Source: a virus
DNA length: 29,317 nucleotides
Virus record (IMG/VR): IMGVR_UViG_3300042402_002470
Span: 1 to 29,317 of that record
Direction: 5' to 3' (one strand)
Shown here: positions 18,247-26,395 of the stretch, piece after piece
Layout: every line of letters begins with the position of its first letter
Position numbering within the stretch: position 1 is the first letter of the stretch
Translations under genes and position numbers: made by a program
The notes under the pieces: generated by a model
The model's input: only the letters and a program-made list of their open reading frames with translations
Database searches by the model: none
Told to the model about the DNA's origin: nothing

Positions 18247-18893
18247 TTACATGCGAGTACTGCAAACAAACATTTAAAACAGAGCGTACCGCTGCAGTCC
18301 ATATGTGTGACAAAAAAAGGCGCTGGATGCAAAAAACTATGCCAGAGTCTATTGCTGGATTTGAAGCATTTGACTTGTTTTACAGATTAGGTATGCAAAG
18401 TAAACCTAAAATATTTGATGATTTTGCTAACAGTCAATATTATAGCTCATTTGTCAAATTTGGTAGTTACTGCATTAATACTCGTGTTATTGATACCGAA
18501 GCATATACACGCTGGCTAATTCGTAATCAAGCTAAATTGAAAGATTGGCCTACTGATCGCATGTACAGTTTGTTTGTTAAAGAGCATTTGAAAAAAGAAA
18601 CTGTTGAAAGAGCATTAGAACGATTTGTTGAACATGCGAGTGAATTAGCATACTTTAATACATTCTGGGAAGATGCTAACGGCTATCTGATAGCCGATTG
18701 GGTAGAGACAGGCAAAATTAGTCCGTGGCTGCTTATATGCAGTAAACGTGGGCAATCTGCAATTGAGCGATTAAACAACGAACAGTTAGACAGAGTAGCA
18801 ACATGTGTTGACGCAGACTATTGGGCTCGTAAACGTGATTTAAATCCAGCTGATGCAGCATGGGTTAGTCATATAATTGATGGGAATATGTGA
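18243..18893 (+). CDS. Zinc-finger protein, T4-like conserved unknown (216 aa)
   Basis: Residues 4-24 (CEYC-x12-H-x-C) form a C2H2/C2HC-type zinc finger, followed by DKKRRW. The remaining 180 residues are helical with many aromatic residues and no catalytic signature. Related proteins occur in the replication/late-transcription neighbourhood of marine T4-like phages; a DNA- or RNA-binding role is likely but unproven. Confidence 0.7.
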   Translation: MITCEYCKQTFKTERTAAVHMCDKKRRWMQKTMPESIAGFEAFDLFYRLGMQSKPKIFDDFANSQYYSSFVKFGSYCINTRVIDTEAYTRWLIRNQAKLKDWPTDRMYSLFVKEHLKKETVERALERFVEHASELAYFNTFWEDANGYLIADWVETGKISPWLLICSKRGQSAIERLNNEQLDRVATCVDADYWARKRDLNPADAAWVSHIIDGNM

Positions 18894-19450
18894 TGGATAT
18901 TGATATTGATTTAGCTAATCGGCAAGACATTTTAAAATTGCTTAAACATGTACCAGCACGTTTAGGTGATCGTAAACATAATACTGGTGTATACTTTCAT
19001 CGTGTTCCAACCGATCCTTTTAAAAATGTTTGCACTGTAGATCATAAGGATGCAGAAGAACACGGGTATTTTAAGATAGATTTACTTAATGTAAATATAT
19101 ATAAGGATATACGTGATGATTTGCATCTTAACAATTTAATGAATACAGAACCCTTATGGGAATTACTAGAACATGCTGAGTTTTGTTCACAAGTGTTTCA
19201 TTTATCTGGTAACGAAGAATTGGTGAAGAAGATAAAGCCGAGCAATTTAGAACAGTTAGCAATCACGTTAGCATTGATTAGACCGTCTAAACGTTATTTG
19301 ACAAAAGAAATTGATTGGGAACGTATATCCAGAGAAGTATGGCTTAAGCCTTCGGACAGTAGTTATTACTTCAAAAAGGCACATGCCTTTAGTTATGCAA
19401 TGGCAGTAGTAGTGCATATGAACTTAATATGTGAAAAGTTACAAGGTTAG
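18893..19450 (+). CDS. Fragment related to DNA polymerase III alpha (DnaE/PolC fingers)
   Basis: 185 residues from ATG 18893 (ATGA overlap). HGYFKIDLLNVNIY, then KPSNLEQLAITLALIRPSKR and, near the C-terminus, FKKAHAFSYAMAVVVH, follow in order the signatures KxDLLG, LALxRPG and F-K-HA-AYA of bacterial replicative polymerase alpha subunits. The palm aspartates and PHP domain are absent and the protein is far too short for polymerase activity. It may be a co-opted fragment that binds host clamp, DNA or replisome. Confidence 0.65.
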   Translation: MDIDIDLANRQDILKLLKHVPARLGDRKHNTGVYFHRVPTDPFKNVCTVDHKDAEEHGYFKIDLLNVNIYKDIRDDLHLNNLMNTEPLWELLEHAEFCSQVFHLSGNEELVKKIKPSNLEQLAITLALIRPSKRYLTKEIDWERISREVWLKPSDSSYYFKKAHAFSYAMAVVVHMNLICEKLQG

Positions 19451-19458
19451 AAATAAAA

Positions 19459-20208
19459 ATGCAAGAGATAGATAGAAACAGATTTGTTAATGATATTGAA
19501 CACGAAGGATTCACTGTTCATCAAAATATTTTCGATCCTGAAAAAATCGCTGAATTAGATGCATATGCTGCAACACTACCTCCGCAACGTGGCCACGACA
19601 AAGACAAAAAATGGTATGGTTGGAACAATGTATCTGAAATGCAAGATCCATTAAATCAAGTTGATTGGGCGTATTACTGGACACCTAATGTTTATCATCC
19701 TTATATCGAAGAGATTAAACACCATCTTGCACCATCAGTTGATCAAATCTTTGGAATAGGTAACTGGGTATGGCACATACAAGATTTTATTGTGCTATAT
19801 CCCGGCATGAATTTCAGAAGACCACATATTGATACTCCATATCGTTTTAAAGAGTTTAGATATTCTAAAGAATTGTTAGGGTTGCAGTTCATGGTAATGA
19901 TGTGTGATTTTAATGAAAACAACGGAGCAACTGGATACGTTCCGGGAACACACAAATATTTTTATGATGCTATTGATATGCGAGATCGGCCGGAAAGTTG
20001 GGACATATTTTTTGCAGACAATTATAAGCAATATACTGCGCCAGCTGGTAGTTTTGTATCGTGGCACCCACGGTTGTTGCATAGCACAATGCCAAATAAA
20101 ACAGATACTATTAGACGAGCATTATTAATACATGCATCGGAAAAAACTACTGCAAGAAGATTAGAAGTAGTTGATCCACAAGTTAACACTAAATTAAGAA
20201 AAACCTAA
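19459..20208 (+). CDS. Phytanoyl-CoA dioxygenase (PhyH)-family Fe(II)/2OG oxygenase
   Basis: 249 residues. The iron triad is H123-x-D125 (PHIDTPY) and distal H208 (RLLHSTMP), with R219 placed to bind 2-oxoglutarate. ATGYVPGTHKY is the family's core strand-turn. PhyH members hydroxylate small molecules or nucleobases using O2; marine myoviruses often carry them, with unknown targets. It starts 9 bases after the polymerase-like fragment. The 3' end overlaps the convergent minus-strand gene by four bases. Confidence 0.85.
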   Translation: MQEIDRNRFVNDIEHEGFTVHQNIFDPEKIAELDAYAATLPPQRGHDKDKKWYGWNNVSEMQDPLNQVDWAYYWTPNVYHPYIEEIKHHLAPSVDQIFGIGNWVWHIQDFIVLYPGMNFRRPHIDTPYRFKEFRYSKELLGLQFMVMMCDFNENNGATGYVPGTHKYFYDAIDMRDRPESWDIFFADNYKQYTAPAGSFVSWHPRLLHSTMPNKTDTIRRALLIHASEKTTARRLEVVDPQVNTKLRKT

Positions 20209-20585
20209 AATTTTCGAATAAGTTGAATATTTCTGCGCTTTACTCTACGTTGAATTATATTACTTAAACTAACAATAGGTCCGTGTATTACTTCGAAGTC
20301 TTTAAGGCTAAAAGTAACTAATGCGGGCCTGAACTTTTCAAATCTAGTTTTAAAAATAATGTTAATGGGTATCATTCTATTAGTCCCCCACCACCATTCT
20401 TCGCCTAGTTCTAAAAATTCTTTCTTATCTTCTATAGTTTTAACATTTTCAAAATTATACATACTTGCTAGATTATTATCTACGTTTTGTATAATACCAA
20501 TATACTCGTTCCCACCATATGAAATTAGTGTTAAGAACGGAAAGTCATCTAATAGTGTTTGATATTTTTTAGGCAGTGTTGTCAT
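20205..20585 (-). CDS. Conserved T4-like phage protein on the minus strand (126 aa)
   Basis: The only convincing intact minus-strand gene here. MTTLPKKYQTLLDDFPFLTLISYGG...EWWWGTNRMIPINIIFK... ends in VKRRNIQLIRKF; the WWW.(T/S)NR.IPINI and VSLS.I..RRVKRRNIQL patterns are ones I recall from cyanophage genomes, function unknown. ATG 20585 is chosen; TTG 20600 is an alternative. It converges on the PhyH gene with overlapping stops. Confidence 0.75.
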   Translation of the reverse strand: MTTLPKKYQTLLDDFPFLTLISYGGNEYIGIIQNVDNNLASMYNFENVKTIEDKKEFLELGEEWWWGTNRMIPINIIFKTRFEKFRPALVTFSLKDFEVIHGPIVSLSNIIQRRVKRRNIQLIRKF

Positions 20586-20599
20586 ATTATTACTTAGCA

Positions 20600-20607
20600 A
20601 ATAAATA
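20600..20607 (+). promoter_or_regulatory. T4-type late promoter
   Basis: AATAAATA followed by G; predicted start near 20613, which is the first base of GGAG, the ribosome-binding site of the 20626 gene. Confidence 0.55.
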
Positions 20608-20625
20608 GTATTGGAGATTTAAAAA

Positions 20626-21420
20626 ATGAATTATCAAGGTACCGCATACAGTTACAATCAAAGAGCAGAAATACTTGTTCCTAATAGAAGAGGGACAACA
20701 TATTTTGTTCCTCAGAATAGTAAGCCGTTAGTTATATACACTGGTCTTGATACCGATATTGAATTTTTTATAGCAGACAGCGGTAGAAAGCCAGTCAATC
20801 TTAACGGAAAAACATTTGTAGCCCGAGTTGTAGATAGAACCTCTGATAACGTTCGTTTAACTGAAACCCTTATTCCAATCGATTACGAAACTAGTAATCT
20901 AGTTATGCGTATTTCACAAGATGATACTGCAGACTTAGTTGCAGGATTATATGATCTTATAATTACTTATACTGATCCGCAAAGCAGAACTTTTGGGCTA
21001 CTAAGTGATCAAAACAACAGAATTAGTTTTGTTTTAGAAGTAAAAGAAAGTCCGCTTCCGGAATTAAGAGAAAGTGCATCACTTAGCACATTCACTACAA
21101 TCAGCGGCGGCTATTATACAAGTAGAACTGCAGGAACAGCACAATCGTTTAATAAAGATGGTACAAACACATGTGCTGTGTACTTAGACGGATATACTGG
21201 GGCATTTCATGCACAAGGAACACTAGAGCTAAACCCAACTGAATCGGACTGGTTTGCTATACAGTTAGATCCAGAAAATGCAGAAAACGAATATACATTT
21301 ACAAATGAAACAGACGTTGTTCCTTTCACATGGGACGGTATGTTTATGTGGGTCAGATTTTATCATATTCCAGCAGTTGGAAATACTGGAACTCTTGACA
21401 AAGTTCTATATAGAAACTAA
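20626..21420 (+). CDS. Probable virion/tail-associated protein (264 aa)
   Basis: Residues about 40-150 (KPLVIYTGLDTDIEFFI...GKTFVARVVD...ISQDDTADL..GLYDLIITYTD) have the strand pattern of the Ig-like N-terminal domain of baseplate upper (BppU-like) proteins; the C-terminal 110 residues form a second beta-rich, aromatic domain. Late promoter and GGAG upstream. A minor tail, baseplate or fibre component is likely; the exact role is unknown. It stands alone between replication genes. Confidence 0.6.
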   Translation: MNYQGTAYSYNQRAEILVPNRRGTTYFVPQNSKPLVIYTGLDTDIEFFIADSGRKPVNLNGKTFVARVVDRTSDNVRLTETLIPIDYETSNLVMRISQDDTADLVAGLYDLIITYTDPQSRTFGLLSDQNNRISFVLEVKESPLPELRESASLSTFTTISGGYYTSRTAGTAQSFNKDGTNTCAVYLDGYTGAFHAQGTLELNPTESDWFAIQLDPENAENEYTFTNETDVVPFTWDGMFMWVRFYHIPAVGNTGTLDKVLYRN

Positions 21421-21429
21421 TATTACTAT

Positions 21430-22446
21430 ATGATAGCCTTAGAATTTATTCGACAGCAAATACCACACGGCTGGCGGCAGACGCCTGGCGGTTGGATCAG
21501 TGGAAACTGTCCAATGTGTGCTACTCGTGGACACCGCTCCGACACTCGTCGTAGAGGCGGTATTATGTTTGTTGACGATAAGTTTCAATATAATTGTTTT
21601 AACTGCGGATACAAGACAGGCTGGAGTCCGGGCAGACGTATTAAAGACAGATTAAAAGACTTGCTTGTGCATTTTGGAACCGACCCTGCACAAATCCAAC
21701 GTGTGAATTTTGAACTACTTAAAGAAGCTGATGCTGTTAATGTTGCTAAACAGTTTCTCCCCGTTGCTACAGTTGAAGAAGTAAAGGTATATTGGAAAGA
21801 ATATGAGCTACCTCTTCATTCAAAGTTGCTGCAAGAAGTAGATACAGCAGAACTCACTGATGAACAATTAGAAAAGTTTATTGTTGCATGTGAATATGTG
21901 TCAAGTCGTAGTTTAGATTTCTACGACAAATGGCACTGGTCTCCTCACAGTCATTTTGCAAATAGAGTCATTTTGCCGTTTTATCATAACAATTTGATTG
22001 TTGGGTATACTGCTAGGTGGACACTATCCGAAAGATCGGCAGAAATGCCTAAGTATTATTTGCAAAGTCCAAAAAACTTTGTGTATAACTTAGATGCACA
22101 AGGTGACCATGAATATGTTATTGTTACCGAGGGTCAGCTAGACGCATTGCTAGTTGGCGGTGTTGCGCTGAATGGTAATACTCCAAATCCAACACAATGT
22201 AGTATTATCGATCAACTTGGTAAGAAAGTTATATTGTTACCAGATTTTGATAAGCCAGGGCTCGAAACAGTCAAGATTGCAATTAAGAGAAACTGGTCAG
22301 TTAGTTTTCCTCCATGGGAGAACTGTAAGGACGCAGGCGATGCAGTTGCCAAATATGGCAGGCTGTTCACTGTGCGTAGTATTTTGGATAGTGCTGAGAC
22401 CAGCAGCACAAAAATCCAGATACTTGCAAAACAACACTGTAAATGA
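21430..22446 (+). CDS. 61: DNA primase (T4 gp61-like)
   Basis: 338 residues. A zinc-binding domain with C27-x2-C30 and C56-x2-C59 (CFNCGYKTGW) is followed by a Toprim domain with VTEGQLDAL, LLPDFDKPG and DAGDAV in order. Together with the gp41-like helicase downstream it forms the primosome that makes RNA primers on the lagging strand. No strong Shine-Dalgarno is visible before ATG 21430. Overlaps the next gene by ATGA. Confidence 0.9.
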   Translation: MIALEFIRQQIPHGWRQTPGGWISGNCPMCATRGHRSDTRRRGGIMFVDDKFQYNCFNCGYKTGWSPGRRIKDRLKDLLVHFGTDPAQIQRVNFELLKEADAVNVAKQFLPVATVEEVKVYWKEYELPLHSKLLQEVDTAELTDEQLEKFIVACEYVSSRSLDFYDKWHWSPHSHFANRVILPFYHNNLIVGYTARWTLSERSAEMPKYYLQSPKNFVYNLDAQGDHEYVIVTEGQLDALLVGGVALNGNTPNPTQCSIIDQLGKKVILLPDFDKPGLETVKIAIKRNWSVSFPPWENCKDAGDAVAKYGRLFTVRSILDSAETSSTKIQILAKQHCK

Positions 22447-22658
22447 AACATATAAGTGCTATAACTAATACAGTAATAGATGATCATAAAAAATTTGCCT
22501 GGTTGCCGGTTAAACTCGATTCGAACAGAATTGTGTGGTTGACATATTATTATGAAATTGTTACATTTATGGCTATAAGTTCGGCCAAATATAACAATAT
22601 GTTAGATTGTGAAAAGTTGTCAGTAGACGAATACATTGTTAGGAAGTTGATGAGATGA
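22443..22658 (+). CDS. Small unknown protein between primase and helicase (71 aa)
   Basis: ATGA overlap at both ends, so translationally coupled to primase and helicase. MKHISAITNTVIDDHKKFAWLPVKL... is mixed, with no recognised domain. Its location suggests a replisome accessory role, but no gp59-like signature is visible. Confidence 0.65.
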   Translation: MKHISAITNTVIDDHKKFAWLPVKLDSNRIVWLTYYYEIVTFMAISSAKYNNMLDCEKLSVDEYIVRKLMR

Positions 22659-24052
22659 GTGAAGAATATACAGACGAATTACAAAAATTATATATTGAGT
22701 TTTTGCTAGCTGAAAAAGATCTGTATGTTCGGTGTAATGCTATCACAAGTCCGAAGTATTTTTCTAGGAAGTATCAGCCTACTATAGATTTTATGGACGA
22801 ACACGTAAGGAAGTATAACGATCTTCCTACACTAGAACAAATCAAAGCAAAGACACAACATCAATTCGACGACATTTCCGGTAAAGTAACAGACGATCAT
22901 AAAAAGTGGTTTATGGATGAATATGAAAAGTTTTGTCGACATAAGGCACTTGAAAACGCAATTTTACAAAGTGCTGATAAACTCGAAAAACACGAATACG
23001 GCGCAGTTGAACAATTAATCAAAGATGCAGTAGGTATTGGTCTTGCTAAGAACTTTGGTCTTAATTATTGGGATGATCCTGTTGGCCGTATTCAGAAGAT
23101 TAAAGACAACAGAGGACAAAACAGCACAGGCTGGGCAAGTCTTGACAAAATTTTGTATGGTGGATTTAACCCCGGTGAACTAAACATCTTTGCAGGCGGC
23201 TCGGGTTCTGGTAAATCGCTGTTCATGCAAAACATGGCATTGAACTGGGCGTTACAGGGTAAGAACGTTGTCTATGTAAGTTTAGAACTTAGTGAAGAAC
23301 TATGCTCTATGCGCCTTGACGCTATGCTTACAAATATGAGCACCGTCAATGTTATGCGTAACCCAGAGGACGTAGAACTTAAAGTTAAGATAGCATCTAA
23401 AAAAGCAGGCATATTACAGATTATTCAAATGCCCAACGGCGCTACTGTTAATGACATTAGAGCCTACATTAAAGAGTATCAGATACAAAAGCGTATCAAA
23501 GTTGATGCGTTGTTTGTTGACTACTTGGATCTTATGATGCCAGTTAGCGTAAAAGTAAATCCAAGCGATCAGTTCATTAAAGACAAGTATGTATCGGAAG
23601 AATTGCGTAACTTGGCAATTGAGTTACACATTTTGTTTGTTACCGCATCACAGCTAAACCGTAGTGCAGTAGACGAGATTGAGTTTGACCACAGTCATAT
23701 TGCAGGCGGTATTTCTAAGATCAATACAGCAGATAACTTGATTGGTATTTTTAGCAGTCGTGCAATGAGAGAACGTGGTCGTGTTCAAATTCAGTTTATG
23801 AAAACACGTAGTAGCAGCGGTGTTGGTACTAAACTAGACTTAGGATACAATATGGAAACATTGCGTATTACCGACTTGGATGAAGATGAACAAGATAGTA
23901 CCGAAAATCAAGTAACTAGTATCTATCAAAAGCTAAAAACAAAAAGCTCTATTACACCCGGAGAGCAAGCTGCACAGCCTGCAGCGCCTGTAATGACACA
24001 TTCTAATGTCAATACAGATAAGCTAAAAAGTTTACTTAAACGAAGAGAGTAA
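22655..24052 (+). CDS. 41: Replicative DNA helicase (T4 gp41-like, DnaB family)
   Basis: 465 residues, close to T4 gp41. An N-terminal helical collar domain (1-140), then the RecA-like core: Walker A GGSGSGKS at 181-188, EL-switch VSLELSEE, Walker B ALFVDYLDLM, ASQLNRS and a GGISKI-N-AD segment, ending with a low-complexity tail. Hexameric 5'-3' helicase at the replication fork that works with gp61 primase. ATGA overlap with the upstream small gene. Confidence 0.93.
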   Translation: MSEEYTDELQKLYIEFLLAEKDLYVRCNAITSPKYFSRKYQPTIDFMDEHVRKYNDLPTLEQIKAKTQHQFDDISGKVTDDHKKWFMDEYEKFCRHKALENAILQSADKLEKHEYGAVEQLIKDAVGIGLAKNFGLNYWDDPVGRIQKIKDNRGQNSTGWASLDKILYGGFNPGELNIFAGGSGSGKSLFMQNMALNWALQGKNVVYVSLELSEELCSMRLDAMLTNMSTVNVMRNPEDVELKVKIASKKAGILQIIQMPNGATVNDIRAYIKEYQIQKRIKVDALFVDYLDLMMPVSVKVNPSDQFIKDKYVSEELRNLAIELHILFVTASQLNRSAVDEIEFDHSHIAGGISKINTADNLIGIFSSRAMRERGRVQIQFMKTRSSSGVGTKLDLGYNMETLRITDLDEDEQDSTENQVTSIYQKLKTKSSITPGEQAAQPAAPVMTHSNVNTDKLKSLLKRRE

Positions 24053-24290
24053 GTGCTGAAGCAAAGATGTTGTTGACCTTATCTTTATCTATATATGATT
24101 CTGAACGACGAGCAGAGCCAAACGGAGTCAATAAGTATGAGCCTGTGTGCGCCAAATTGTAAGCCTATATTTTGCTCGCCTGTCATTGATGTTCTAGTTC
24201 TTATAAGCAATGAATCTGTTGTCCAGGTATCAGGTTGTCCGTAACTGCCATAAGTGCTGATCATCAATGCTTCAGCTAAAAATATTTACC
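24053..24290 (-). pseudogene. Frameshifted remnant of a minus-strand gene
   Basis: Read on the minus strand, 24267 downward gives MISTYGSYGQPDTW...RTRTSMTGEQNIG. After one missing base near 24164 the sequence continues in another frame as AYNLAHTGSYLLTPFGSARRSESYIDKDK. Both parts look protein-like, whereas the unshifted continuation does not. The parent family is not recognised; the composition is that of a virion protein. Imperfect 15-bp inverted repeats (GCTGAAGCA.../...TGCTTCAGC at 24056-24070 and 24263-24277) bracket it. Confidence 0.45.
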
Positions 24291-24299
24291 AGCTAAACC

Positions 24300-24307
24300 G
24301 CTAAATA
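24300..24307 (+). promoter_or_regulatory. T4-type late promoter
   Basis: GCTAAATA; predicted start about 24313, three bases before ATG 24316, so the transcript would have almost no leader. Confidence 0.5.
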
Positions 24308-24315
24308 GTGTTATA

Positions 24316-24588
24316 ATGAAGAAAAATACAAGATCCATTTTAGAAGAAATCAATGCAATGTCTCCTAAGCGAGACAAGAAGCAAATTGTTGAATCTAATG
24401 CACAACAAGTTATTATTACTGCTATTAATCTAATAAAGTTGATTAATGAAAGTTTTGATCCAGAGGTTGCAGAAGATTTAAACAAGCGTTTACTTGCTAG
24501 TATTCGACTACAGGATCCTAAAAAGTTTAGTAGAGGAATAGCAAAAATTGAAGATAAAAGACATCCTAAGTGGGACAGCGAAGCGTAG
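24316..24588 (+). CDS. Conserved T4-like phage protein (90 aa)
   Basis: MKKNTRSILEEINAMSPKRDK...ESNAQQVIITAINLIKLINE is a helical protein with a pattern I recall from T4-like cyanophages (RSILEEL....PKRDK...ES.A......AINLLKLI), function unknown. No Shine-Dalgarno, matching a near-leaderless late transcript. Overlaps the next gene by 41 bases and ends in TAG. Confidence 0.7.
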   Translation: MKKNTRSILEEINAMSPKRDKKQIVESNAQQVIITAINLIKLINESFDPEVAEDLNKRLLASIRLQDPKKFSRGIAKIEDKRHPKWDSEA

Positions 24589-25309
24589 GACTGGCAGAGG
24601 TCCACGTGTCAAGCGTCTACTTCAAAAAGAGTTAATAATTAGAGAAGGCGGCAATATCTTCGCCGATGCACAACCTTTTGCACATGAAATGATTCCTGAC
24701 ATTATTGCAACTGTTAATAAAGTCTTATCTCAGACCGGTGCAACTGCTATTCCAATTGGAAGCGGTGCAACACCAACTCCAGGTAAAATTAGTGGCGATT
24801 TAGATTTAATCGTCGATCAAGATACACTAGCCCGTGAATTCAAATTAGAAGATCCAAAATTAATAAGAAAAAAATTACGTCAAGTATTTGACCTTGCAGG
24901 ATTGCAAACAGGTCAAAGCGGCGTTAGTGTACATGTTAGAGTGCCAATGGAAGATCACTCACATCAAGTTGACATTATGGTTGTTCCTAATGCAGGCGAT
25001 GTTTCTAAATTCCATACACATGCTATTCCACAAGGCAGTCCTTTTAAAGGTGTTAACAAGCATATTGCAATGTCATATCTTGCAAAACAAAAAGGTCTCA
25101 AGTGGAGCGGATTCAAAGGTCTGTTAAAACGTGATGATGATAGCATGGTATCAAAAGACATTGATGATGTTGCTAAAATTCTATTAGGTCCAACCGCAAC
25201 CGCAAGAGATTTGGGCAGTGTAGAGGCTATAATGAACGCATTGCCAGATAAAGGCCAACAAATGCTAGCAGACCTAAGAGCAGATCCAAATTGGAAGGAA
25301 CTTGCATGA
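24548..25309 (+). CDS. Nucleotidyltransferase-like protein (pol-beta fold)
   Basis: 253 residues from TTG 24548 (GAGG 11 nt upstream; no in-frame ATG before residue 48). GSGATPTPGKISGDLDLIVD (71-90) provides the glycine-serine turn and the D84-x-D86 pair, and HQVDIMVVP supplies the third carboxylate near residue 138, the classical nucleotidyltransferase triad. It would transfer a nucleotide to a protein, RNA or small molecule. It is coupled by ATGA to a KxDG protein, and the two probably act together. Confidence 0.7.
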   Translation: MKIKDILSGTAKRRTGRGPRVKRLLQKELIIREGGNIFADAQPFAHEMIPDIIATVNKVLSQTGATAIPIGSGATPTPGKISGDLDLIVDQDTLAREFKLEDPKLIRKKLRQVFDLAGLQTGQSGVSVHVRVPMEDHSHQVDIMVVPNAGDVSKFHTHAIPQGSPFKGVNKHIAMSYLAKQKGLKWSGFKGLLKRDDDSMVSKDIDDVAKILLGPTATARDLGSVEAIMNALPDKGQQMLADLRADPNWKELA

Positions 25310-26382
25310 GAGCGTCTGATTTTTTATTTGAAGCTGCTAAAGTCGGTCGTGAGTGGCAACACTTAGAAGACCTAGTATTTGTTGACGGAAGTCAAGGTGC
25401 GTTACAAGCTGCAAAAATATTGCAAGATATGGGAAGCGGATCCACTGCACTTAATATTAAATGGGATGGCCGTATTGCAGTTTATTGGGGACGTGAACCA
25501 GACGGTACTTTTGTTTTAGTTGGTAAAAATGGCTGGGGCAAAGACAAATATACTTCACCTGAAGAAATGCAAACTGCTATAACAACTGCAGGTAAAGGTG
25601 AAGACTGGAGACAAAAATTAGGTGCAGATATGGCACAAGTTTTTGCTATTATGGAACGTAATACACCAGCTAACTTTAAAGGTTATGCATTTGGTGATTT
25701 GTTATGGTATCCCGGTGAACCATTTACTGCAACAAAAGAAGGCATTTCGTTTACTCCAAATAAAGTAACATATACTATTAATACTCAAAGTGAGTTAGGA
25801 AAACGTGTTGCCCGTAGTAGTGTTGGAATCGCAGCACACTTATATTACAAAAATTTCGGAGATTCAGAAGGAACACCGTTAACAGATGTTACTGCATTAA
25901 ATTCTAACGATGCGATTGTGCTAAACTCTAGAATCACATCATATCAAACAAAAATTGACACTAGTGCTGTGAATGAAATTGTGTCGTTAGCAAAAGCACA
26001 TGCTAACGAGATCGACGGGTTGTTAGCACCGCAGCCTGGATTAAGTGATATGAAAAACATCATATACACTTATGTTAACCAAATGAGCAGAGCTGGACGT
26101 TTAAGCGAGCTTGCAACCGGATTTATTGATTGGCTCAAAACAAGTAAAGTAAGCCCGCAAAAGCAAACTAAAATTCTTGCAATGCCCGAGAGCAAGTCTA
26201 TTCCTTTGCTCTTTGATTTAGTATTAAAAGTGCAAAGTGTTAAGAACGACATCATTGACCAATTAGATCAACAAACTGCAGACATAACTGCGTCAACAGA
26301 AGGTCAACCTGGCGGCGAAGGTTATGCAGCAAACATAGAAAAAGTTAAACTTGTTCCACGTCATCGGTGGACTCCAAGCTAA
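25306..26382 (+). CDS. KxDG protein, DUF6267-like, related to ATP-dependent ligases
   Basis: 358 residues from ATG 25306 (GGAAGGA upstream; TTG 25291 rejected). IKWDGR at 51-56 fits motif I (KxDG) of the ligase/capping nucleotidyltransferase superfamily; GYAFGDLLW and EGISFTPNKV follow like motifs III/IIIa and IV, and a C-terminal KVKLVPR is in the place of motif V. K52 would take AMP or GMP. Conserved in T4-like marine phages (I recall it as DUF6267); substrate unknown. It is not the T4 gp30 DNA ligase. Confidence 0.7.
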   Translation: MRASDFLFEAAKVGREWQHLEDLVFVDGSQGALQAAKILQDMGSGSTALNIKWDGRIAVYWGREPDGTFVLVGKNGWGKDKYTSPEEMQTAITTAGKGEDWRQKLGADMAQVFAIMERNTPANFKGYAFGDLLWYPGEPFTATKEGISFTPNKVTYTINTQSELGKRVARSSVGIAAHLYYKNFGDSEGTPLTDVTALNSNDAIVLNSRITSYQTKIDTSAVNEIVSLAKAHANEIDGLLAPQPGLSDMKNIIYTYVNQMSRAGRLSELATGFIDWLKTSKVSPQKQTKILAMPESKSIPLLFDLVLKVQSVKNDIIDQLDQQTADITASTEGQPGGEGYAANIEKVKLVPRHRWTPS

Positions 26383-26390
26383 GGTAAATA
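26383..26390 (+). promoter_or_regulatory. T4-type late promoter giving a leaderless start
   Basis: GGTAAATA; T4 geometry puts +1 six bases after the last A, which is exactly the A of ATG 26396. Confidence 0.45.
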
Positions 26391-26395
26391 TTGTT

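Noticed and set aside
24062-24100. TTGACC promoter after the helicase gene
   Set aside because: No acceptable -10 at 16-18 bp and no + strand gene until 24316, which has its own late promoter.
24888-25127. Alternative + strand ORF inside the nucleotidyltransferase gene
   Set aside because: No start signal and non-protein-like composition; the main frame has the catalytic triad.
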